DNA from: Tribonema minus
Taxonomy: Eukaryota; Sar; Xanthophyceae; Tribonematales; Tribonemataceae
Assembly: GCA_017506865.1 (NCBI GenBank)
Contig: JAFCMP010000110.1
Location: 1 to 64,000, forward strand
Reading direction: 5' to 3'
DNA: 64,000 bases
Positions 50,580 through 60,800 of the stretch are shown here, piece after piece. The notes under the pieces were generated by a model that saw only the letters and a list, made by a program, of their open reading frames with translations, did no database searches and had not been told where the DNA came from. Position 1 is the stretch's first letter; each line of letters starts with the position of its first letter. Made by a program: the position numbers and the translations under genes.

Positions 50580-53258
50580 ATGGCGCAAAGCGGGCCCCCA
50601 ACACACGTCAAATTTGACACCTCCATGGTGAGTGAGGCGCGAAATGCAGGATATCATTCGCAGTTCTTGGTGATTTTTTACGATCTTTGGAGAAGCAGCC
50701 GCAGTCACTTCTTCGGCGAACACCAAGCTCATCGAGTAGTATGGCACAATTTATTGCAAATTCACCTCTTGCTGATGCCGAACATGCTGCAACAAAAAGT
50801 CCATCGGTGTGCACACATCCTTAGACTTCCACACACTTCAACATCTCACAACACATGGGCAGAGCAGTAGCAATGAGTAGCATTACAACGCTCAGCTTTC
50901 TTTTTGCTATCGAATGCCATGTCTCTGCTCTTACCCAGAAAACATTCAGAGTAGATCTGCATCAGGAAAATACTAATCCCTCTGCTCGTCTTCAACTCAG
51001 GGGTCCTTCACAGTGGAGCTCTACTACAAACATGCACCACGGAGCTGCCACAACCTCAGCGAGCTGGCCAAAAGCGGTTACTACAACAACACCGTCTTCC
51101 ACAGAATTATTCGTAATTTTATGGTGCAAGGGGGGGATCCCACGGGGACAGGAAGGGGAGGGCAAAGCATATACGGCGCAAAATTCGAGGATGAAATAAC
51201 GCGGGAGCTGAAGCACACGGGAGCTGGCGTGGTGAGTTTGCTACCCATGTAACAGGAAAAGTCGTGGTGTTGCTGGCTAGCGCGGACGTTTAAAAATGTA
51301 CATGACCATTCAGCATGGTCTGTACGAGCTTCTTCTTACGAGCGGAAGCACACAGGAGCTGTCTTGGTGAGTTTGCTGCCACATGTACTGGGTAAACTCA
51401 TGATGCTGGCTAGCGTGAACATTGAAAATCACCCCATAGACTCGGATGTACATCACCATTGATGCGTGGTCTGTACGGGCTTGATCTTGCGAGCTGAAGC
51501 ACACGGAAGCTGGCGTGGTGAGTCTGCTATGCGTGCATTGTGAAAATTGATAGTGCTGGCCAGCGCAAACATTGTCAGACATGGTGCAAGAAACCCACAC
51601 AGTTTACATGGGCTTGTAACGTCAACGTAACTGTACAGCTGGCAAGGTTACTTGTGGATGCATCACTGATGCATGCATGCCGACAACTGGAGCTCGCATT
51701 AAAATGATATAGACATTTGAATCACTTCATGAAGCTCATGCAGACCAGGCATCAACATCCAAGTCTGTAGGGTGTTTTTCGGTGGCAGCAGCGTGCCTCA
51801 CAAGTTGCAGAGCACCTCATGTCCAACTCATCACTCAGGGCACTTCATGTGCACCGGTCATTGAGTTGCACATCGAAAGAGCATGCTGAGAGCACACTCG
51901 ATGGGGTCACAGTATTTATTTATCGCAACAAGTTTTGTGTACATACCACTGATTTGAATGCAATCAACTTCAACTCCATTGTTCATGCCCAAGTTTGTGA
52001 ATGTCACCAGGTATGTATAGTCAGTGTATGTCAGCAGACAATGTGGTAGGTGCAAGCTTCAAGCGGTCGTAAGCGGTGGGTCCGACGCGCACTGCCATTT
52101 GCATTGCTGCAGTGCTGTCTCGGCGCGATCGTGAGTGGTGTCGTGTGTGGCCTTACTGCGTCCAGCCTGCAACGAGGCATGCCGGGACCATTGAAATACG
52201 TGGCTATGGCTTTGATGAGTACTCTTCGTGTTGCGGACTCGCAGGGGTTTGCATTCGCTGCATTGCTGTCTCAGCGTGTTGTGAGGGGTGAAGCGTTTTG
52301 CCTTAGTGTGTCCGGCCTGTGGGAATCCACAACTGTAGTACACAGCGAAATATTCTTCATGTTGTGGGCTTGCGGCAACGGCAAGCGGTTTCGCTTGGTG
52401 GTGTGAAAACGGGAACTTTGCTTGGGGGTGTGCAACCGGGAACTGTCGTTGGCGTGGTAGACCATATACAAGCATACTTTGAAGTGTATGCCAGTCACCA
52501 GCATGATGCATCAGTCTTTCAAGTGAGCTCTGCACGGCAACCACGGCGCGCTCTACAGTAGCACTCATTTGCTCACGACATGCACGTATGAAGTTTTGGT
52601 ACTTGAAGAAGTACATGTACTGCGCATGTGCACTTGAAGTACGCGTTGCCACACACACCGCACCTGCTCATGAAACACAATCTCTGGCTGAAACCACACA
52701 GGTCAGCATGGCCAACGCGGGCCCCAACACGGCATCATGCACGTATGCATGGAAGTTTTTGATGCTTGAAGTACGTGTACTGCGCATGTGCACTGCACTT
52801 CAAGCACATGTTACACTCTGCGCACCTGCTCAAACAATATAATTTCTGGCTGAAACCACACAGATGAGCATGGCCAACGCGGGGCCCAACACCAACGGCA
52901 TCATGCACGTATGCATACATGGAAGTTTTTGACAATTGAAGTACAAGTACAAGTACTGCGCATGTGCATTTGAAAGCCGTGTTCCGCAACTGCTCATAAA
53001 ACACAATCTCTGGCTGAAACCACGCAGGTGAGCATGGCCAACGCAGGCCCCAACACCAACGGCAGCCAGTTCTTCATCACGCTGGCGCCAACGCCGTGGC
53101 TGGACGGCAAGCACACCATACTGGGGCGCATTAGCGAGGGGATGGCCGTCGTGCAGCGCATGGGTATGGTAGCCGTGGACGGCCAAGATCGGCCGCTGCA
53201 GGAGTTGAAGATACTGCGCGCGACGCCGCTCGCCAACTGGGGCGGCACAGCGCAGTAG
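50580..53258 (+). CDS. PPIL1: PPIL1-type cyclophilin (spliceosomal peptidyl-prolyl isomerase), complete
   Basis: Exons 50580-50627, 51001-51231 and 53028-53258, all phase 0 with GT-AG sites, give 169 residues (human PPIL1: 166). It begins [16 protein letters not shown]. The isomerase core [19 protein letters not shown] carries the catalytic Arg and the Phe/Gln pair. [13 protein letters not shown] has the conserved Trp, and [14 protein letters not shown] is intact. PPIL1 is a known component of the activated spliceosome bound to SKIP; that role is taken from the family. Exon 2's end is repeated twice downstream (51340-51380, 51495-51525), and exon 3's start twice upstream (52701-52735, 52862-52903). 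Confidence 0.96.
51330..51530 (+). repeat. two copies of the PPIL1 exon 2 end with donor
   Basis: GAAGCACACAGGAGCTGTCTTGGTGAGT and GAAGCACACGGAAGCTGGCGTGGTGAGT-like segments (each longer than shown units of 20 bases) follow the true junction at 51231. They are accompanied by copies of the intron's GCTGGCTAGCG region. Confidence 0.88.
52582..53027 (+). repeat. three tandem ~160-bp units ending at the PPIL1 exon 3 acceptor
   Basis: Each unit runs from CATGCACGTATG through ACTTGAAG and CTGGCTGAAACCAC to a CAG. After the CAG comes CATGGCCAACGCGGGCCCCA or a close variant. Only the third leads into the full exon; the first two carry about 30 bases of exon sequence. Confidence 0.92.
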
Positions 53259-54839
53259 CACCGTAAACTCAAACACAACACTTTTCTGAATGACGTGTTT
53301 TTATGATGACTTCGAGTGCCTGCACGCTGCCCTTGCGTGCATTTCCTGGGGCGGCCGGTGAAGAAACGGGCCTCCGCTTGATTGGTGGACGACACGCGCT
53401 GCGCCTTGCATCGTTTTCTTTGTTATGCGCACGCAATTGCTCACATCATGTCATCCTCGCCGTTGTCTTGACGAATTTCGGCAAAGCACGCAAGGGGGGG
53501 GGAGATGCTGAGCACTGCCAGTGCTGCTTTTCTCTGAACCATGCGAGTGTGTTGTGCGCTGCAGCATAGGCTGACTGGCTCGGTAATGCAGCGCACTCAA
53601 GCGGCTTCAAGGCACCGAAGTTGGCTTCTTGAGTGGTGTCTGGGCCTATTTTGTAGAGTGCACATGGGCGCAGACGCAACCGGCGCAGTGCTCAGCGCTG
53701 CTGGGGGGTTTGTGTGTGTGTGTGTGGGGGGGGGGGATACAGCTTGTGAGGTCGCAGGAGCGATGCCGGAACAGCAAACCCTTCCGTGTCGTCAAGATAT
53801 GATCTCCTACTTCGAAGTATTTGCCATGATGGCAATTGCAGAATGCAGCACCCATATTCGCGTGGAATAATGAATCCAGTCAATGTGATGACTCACACAA
53901 AGTGCATGTGTGTCGCCACTAACTGCTCCATCATTCCGGCTACCTGTGTGAAAGCAGGAAAAGCAAGCGTGCTTCGATTTTACACACAACCAGATGGCGA
54001 TGCTACAAAGTGGGACAAACAGCAGCATAATTGTGTACCACTCGCAGCACATGCGTCGCCAAGCACTTTGCCTTAAACGCCTTCGATCAAAGATCAGTGC
54101 CTCAAGTGCAGCATTGGTTGAGAGTCAGTTCATTATGGTGTCTGTGACGGACAGCAACTGCCGCACAGGGCCATCCGACACATGGGTTTTGCTGTGCTCT
54201 GTCGGCGGCGCTGCACAGACGGAAGCAGTTGCAGTGCTACTGTATCTGAACATGCGCTGTCATCTCGGCACCTGTGATAGGTCAGCTGCGCCATTACTAA
54301 TGGCCCATTAGCGGCGCACTGCTGCTCTGTTGCGATATGCTCCATGCGTGCTGCAAATCTGGCAGCTCGACAGTGTTGCAACAGTGCTCAGCCTGCCGTC
54401 CTAGCAACAGGAATTGCTGCTTCCCCCAAATGCCAAAGACTGTGCACCGCGCCACTGCGAGCACCACGTCTGTGTCGCTCTGCATGGGGAGCCACCAAGA
54501 AGACGCCGCAGGGCTGGCGCACGACCTACGCATGGCGCCGCCACCTGTACGCAGTCCAGATGACCTTGCTCGTGCGGCTTGCGCAAGCGCGCGCCGCTAC
54601 GGCCGCACCTGAGCATGCAAGTCCAATGGGGGTGCCTGACATCACCGCCCTTGTGCACCCCAGCCCCCTGATCATGCGCACGGTAAGGGTTCAAGTTGAG
54701 GCTCCGCTGCGCCTGACTCCTCCGCCCTTCACATCCCCTCTAAGTATCAACGCCGTCCTGATATCGTGCGCACTTAAGGCTAGGGTGCGAGTTGAGGCTC
54801 CGTCGCGCCTGACTCTTCTGTCATCCACAAGCCCTCTAT
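53259..54839. other. convergent intergenic stretch between PPIL1 and TFIIF alpha
   Basis: Both flanking genes end here. A GT repeat at 53709-53726 and a G-run follow. No gene or RNA was recognised. Confidence 0.5.
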
Positions 54840-57800
54840 TTACGTCATCCAGATGTCCTTGAGCTTGTAGACCTTGCCCTCGAGCGCGTCGTCGACGCCC
54901 GTCACGAGCGCCTGCAGCAGCTGCTTGAACAGCGCGCGGTTCGCCTTGTCGCGCTGCAGCTCGTGGCGGAACGCGCTCAGCAGCTTCTTGCTCGTCATCT
55001 TCCCCCCCGCACGCCTCAGCACCAGTATCATATTCTCCTGCGTAAGCGCCAGCGCGCCCTGCGCCGCCGCCGCCGGCCGCGGCCGCTTCGCCTCCCCTGC
55101 CCCCGCCGCTGCCTCCGCCGCAGAGCGCTTGCGCCCCCCTGCCTCGCCGGCGGCGGCGGCGGCGCTGGGCTCAGCGGCGGCGGCGGCGGCGCCCGCGGCG
55201 GATTCGGTTTCGGAGGGCACGGGGCTGGCGCGCGCGGCCATGCGCGCTTTGTATGTGCCGGAGACAGTGTAGTCGTCCTGGGGGTGAGGCAGGGGGGGGG
55301 GCAGGGGGGGGGGGGGTTAGTGTGCAGGTACGTGTACGTATTCTACTGCAATGTATGCATGTGTTTGTAGCAGAGTGCATGGCAGTCCATCGGCATCAAG
55401 GCGTGGAGCGGCGCCGCCGGCATAAGCTGAACCTTAACCTAGCCCTATTCCAAGCATACGACAATGAATGGGCTGGCGCGACACGAAGACTGCGTGGCGT
55501 GAGGTAGGCAATGATCAATGTCAGAGGCCGCCTCAATGCAGATCAGGGTGCTGTCTGTGACTGACAGCGCTGCTACTAGAACATTTACATGAGCCCAAAA
55601 AAAACTTTCATCTACTACCGTCCAAATAACGCGCCATGCCTCTGCAGCCTGGGCACTGCCCTCTTCTGCCCCTCAACTTACCGAGCTCCAACACACGGAG
55701 GTGACACTGCATACCAATGAAACGCTCAATTGCGCCAACCCTCCAGCACACTGAGCCTCTACTGCATGCTGAGCACTGCCCTTTGGAGCCGCTGCCCAAA
55801 CAGGGCGCCATCCGCAGCGCCGCCGCCCAGCTATGTCAAAACCACTGAAACCCCTGCCCCTAACGCCGGTGCACCACAATGAAGTACGTGCCGACCATCC
55901 AAAAAGAACGCCATGCCGCACTGTACATCCGAAAAGCACATCATGCCTCACTGTACTGAGCACTAACCTCCTCCGCCTCCTCCAACACATCAAAATGCAG
56001 TACTTCTTGTACCATTTGAACAGCACATTGACCTCGCATGCACCGCTGCGCACCCCACCCCCTAATCCTGATCCTAACTTTAACCCTGACCCTAACCCTA
56101 GTCGACATACTGAGCACTGACTTCCTCTGCTCCTCCCCTTCCTCGCCCCCCCCCTACAGGACCTCAATGTATGCTCCTGCCATCCAAAAAACACAAGCGC
56201 GCCATGCCTCTAGTAGACCCTCTCCACGCTGAGCACTGACCTCCTCCGCCCCAGCGCAGCTGCTGCCTGCACAGATCGCCATCAGTGATGGTTATCGCCG
56301 CCGGCCAATTATCAGTACTTGCCTACCATCCAAACCCACGTCATGCCTCAAAGCACACTGAGCACTGACCTCTTCCGCCTCCTCCTCCTCCGCCTCCTCC
56401 CCCTCCTTGCCACCCCCTCCAGCGCCTTGTCCAGCCAGCTATCTTACAATTACAATGCCTAGAACCCCTAACCCTAACCCTAACCTTCATCCTAAACCTA
56501 ACCCTAACCCTGGCCCTAGTCGTCGTATGAGCACTGACCTCCTCTGCCTCCTCCTCCTCCGCCTCCTCCCCCTCCTCCCCTCCCCCCTCTAGGGCCTTGT
56601 CCAGCAGCTTCTGCCCCGCGGCCTCCCCCTCCTTGACCTCCTCCGTTTCGTCCTCGCTAGAGTCCAGGCCCACGTCCGCATTGTACACGTCCTCCAGCTC
56701 CGCATCGTCGTCGCTGAACACCTGCAAGAAGTGCGCGCGACGAGAGCACATTTTGTGAGGGTTTTGCTGTGGTGGTCAGCGTCAAATTGATGGTATTGAT
56801 GATTATTGATGTGAGCGCCAAAACAAGGCAACTTCAAATTTCAACTTCGGCGTCACATCCTGCAGCTCCGCGTCGTCGTCGCTGAACACCTGGGCCAAAA
56901 GCGCGCATGTCAATAGCAGCATTTCCTGAGAGTTCTGCGGTGGTGAAGTGCTGGTACTGGCGATGCAGAGCGCCGAAAAAGCCAACTTCAACTTGAATAC
57001 CAAGTTCCAGCTCCGCGTCGTCGTCACTGAAGACCTGCGCATGGCGGTAGCAGCATGTCGTGAGAGTTCTGCCGCGGAGGTGAGCATCAAATTGCTGGTA
57101 CTGTATTGGCCATAGAGAACAAATCAACAAACTTCAACTTCAACAGCATGTACACGTCCTCCAGCTCTACGTCGTCGTCGCTGAACAACTGTGCGAGAAA
57201 TGCACCACAACAGTTGCAGCATCTCGTGAGAGTTCTGCTGTCGCCGAACTCCTGGGCAAGAAGCACACGCGGCAATAGCTGGTACTGGCGATAGAGGGGT
57301 CAGCGTCACATGGCTGGCGTAGGCGATAAGAGCGCAAAAACTGTAAACATCAACTTCAATATTGTGTACACGCTCTGGTCATCGTCACCGAACACCGCGA
57401 GAAGTGCGCACGGTGGTAGCAGCACTTCAAGAGAGTTCTGCCGCGGTAATAAGTGTCAAAATTGCTGGTGTTGGCAGGCGTGGCCACACAGCAGTCAACT
57501 TCAACTTCAGGCGCGGATTTGCCTTCTTCTACAACATTCGCATCAGATCAATATGTTGTTGTGCGCTGATCTGATCAAGTCGATGCCCCCTTCCTCTTGC
57601 TCAATGCCACTTCAAGACATGACGCAGTGTGTGTGTGTCATTACTTCAACTGCCTTCTTCAAGAACCTTCTTCAACATTGAAGTACCTGTTGAGCGCTGA
57701 CCTGGCAGTTCAGAGTTAACTTCAAGACATGACGCTGTGTGTGTGTGTGTCATTACTTCAACTGTCTTCTTCAACAACATTATTCAACTTTGAAGTACCT

Positions 57801-60800
57801 GTTGAGCGCTCACCTGGCAGTTCAAAGTTAACTGCCGCCGTCCTCGCTGCACTTCTTCGCCGGCGTCCTGGTGGCTACCGCAGTGCCTCCAAAGAACCCA
57901 TGACGCCAACAATAGACGGAAACGTGGTTTTACCATTCCTCTCTTTCCCCTTGTTGAGCGCTGACCTGGTCAAAGTCAATGCCGCCCTCCTCCCCGCGCC
58001 CCTTGACTGGCTTCCTGGCCGCGTCGCCCCCCGCCCCGGCATTGGGCTTTGAGCGGAGGCGATGCTCAGCTTGTACTGCAGCAGCGCTCGATGCGGCTCG
58101 GACAGGGGCAGCGTATACTACTACTCCCAAGTACTTCTAAAAAACGCAAAGTGTGCGGTGGAACTACCGTTACCCTTTTTTGCTTGACTCTGAACGGTAT
58201 GGAAACGTACTTTAAAGTACAATTTTCAGTTTGAAATATTGTTGTATTTTTGGAGTAGTTTTTCCTATAACTTGCTGAGCGCTGACCTGGTCAAAGTCGA
58301 TGCCGCCCTCCTCCCCCCGCTTCTTCGCCGGCTTCCTGGCCGCATCCCCCCCCGGCTCCGCCTCATTCGGCTCCCCCCCCTCCGGCCCACTCTCCTCGGC
58401 CTCGCTGGCGCGGTCTTCGGGATCGGAGGCCTCGTCCTTAGGGGCATAAGCGCGCGCCGCAACCTTGGGCGCCGCCGCCTTTTTCCTGGAGGCCTTGGCG
58501 TCGCTGTCGAGGGTGAGCGCGCTGTCGTCGCCTTCGCCAGTGCGCGCGTCCTCTGCACAATGGCGCAAGTGGCAGGCATCGGTGCTCAACAACGGCGGTG
58601 GGCCAAAGCAAGTAGGCGCTATTTGTGCATGGGGTAGTGGGGACTACAGTATGCACCAAGGTATGGAGTGTGATTTTGGCTGTGTCGAGGGTGAGCGCGC
58701 TGTCGTCGCCTTCGCCGGTGCGCGCGTCCTCTGCGCGCAGTGTCGCGCAGCGTGGAGCGTTGAGATGTTTTGCTCGACCGTGGTGACGTGCCAAAGCAAG
58801 TAGGCGTCAAGCGTGCATGGGGTGGGGGGTTGATGCGGGGGGTACGATGATATGAAGACTAACTATGATGTAGGGCGCTATCGTCGCCTTCGCCGGTGCG
58901 CGCGTCCTCTGCACACAATGGCGCGTAGTGTCACGGCGGCGCGCGCGCACGCAGTGTCAGACATCAGTGCTCGTGCGCGGCGGTGTTTCAGAGCGACTAG
59001 GCGTACTGTGGCACATGTGCGCAGGGAGATGCGGGGGGGACGATGGTATGACGTGTAACTTCGATGTAGCGAGCTGTAATCGCCGTTGCCGGTGCGCGCA
59101 TCCTCTGCGCAGTGGCGAGGTGTCGCGGTTGCGTGCGCTGGTCAGGCATCAGTGCTCAACAGTGGTAGTGCGCCAAAGCAGAAGGCACCATGCAGCATGT
59201 GTGCATGGGGTGGGGGTTGATGTGGGGGAATTGTGGAATGTACTTCGGCATCTTCTCCATGGCCTCTGAGATGGTCTCCGCCTTGACCAGGTATACACCA
59301 TTGACACCAATACATGCATACCACTGGTACGTCGTGTGCACGCCAACAGATATACCGTCATGTGCCTATTTAGGCCGACCAGGCCAACATTAGGCATCGT
59401 GAAATGAAGCACTCGAACACTGAATTGGGTTCACGCAAAAAAAGCACCAGGCCTAATTAGGACAGAGCATCAGGAACACCCCAAATGAGCACACAATGAC
59501 ATCCATGAGCGCCTTTCTGTACCAGTTTCGGTAAGAAATTCAACTTACAGGTGAAGTTGTTTTGGCGATCTCGAGAAACGGTAGTGAACGGGGGGAAGGC
59601 CATCATTGTGCGGCTGCAAACAGACTGCACATCAATATCACGACACTTGTGAGCATGGAACTCGCCATCTGCTTGCTTGCTATGGCGTTCGGGTTCATTT
59701 ACTTGACCGTGCGAGCACACAATAGGGCCATGCAACCATGAGGTCAACATGGCGGATGTGCCACCAGGCCTAATTGAGACTGCCAGAAAAAACACCTGGG
59801 CATAATTAGGATTGGCGCCCGGTACACGCCAATTGTTGGCCCGGTCGGCCTTAATAGGCACATGATACTCACACAGCCTCCACAAGACACGGCCAGTCAC
59901 CTGGTACCTATGAACATGCCCCCACTACTTCACCTACGGATGCCACGAGACATGCCCACTTACCTCTGGATGTGAGCGCTGCCTCCAAGTACTCTGTTCC
60001 CATATACATACCCCCACTGCGGCATGTTCTCCATGACATCCTTCAAGAAGTAATATTTACTGATACATGCCACTGATACCTATACGATGCCTGCACATGC
60101 CGCTGTGCGAGCTGACATCCAGGGTTCCCCACTAGGCATATATGGCCACTCACCTGTGGCTGTGAGCACTGCCTCAAAGGTGCCCCTGTTCCCAGATACA
60201 TGCCTACCCCCACTTGCGGCATCGTTCTCCATGACTCTTTCAAGAAAAGGTCTTGAGTGATACAAGCCACTGATACCTATACACCTAAACGTTACCTGCA
60301 CGATACCTGCACGTATGAATGTCCGCTGTGCAAGCTGACATCTATAGATCTGAAACAAGACATAGTCACTCACCTGTGGCTGTGAGCACTGCTTCCAGCG
60401 CCCTGTTCCCAGAAATGTACCCCCGCTGCTGCTTCTTCATCTTCTCCATGGCCTCCTTGACGGTCATCTTGACCTCGCGAGCTGCCTTGGTGAAGCGCCA
60501 CCATTCATCTACGGGAATCACCTGCATATTCATCATTCATGTTCATGAGCGGATTACCGACTCAACGGTCATGGGCGGTTCAGGAAATGATGATCACTTG
60601 TCTATCGGCAAGTCGATGAGGTATCCGCATTGACAATGTGTCATGAATGATGACTCATTCATGGAATAAAAACCGAATCAGATCGTTGAGCTCCAGGTGA
60701 CAAGGGATGGTTAGCCGCAAGTGCCTTCCGCCAATAACCGTGGTCGCCGCTGCTGCAGTCAGTGGCCACGAGTCAAACAGTGCCACCATAACCACAGTAG

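Noticed and set aside
54344-54862. 172-codon plus-strand frame after PPIL1
   Set aside because: No domain, no splice context, and it runs into the TFIIF alpha terminal exon antisense.
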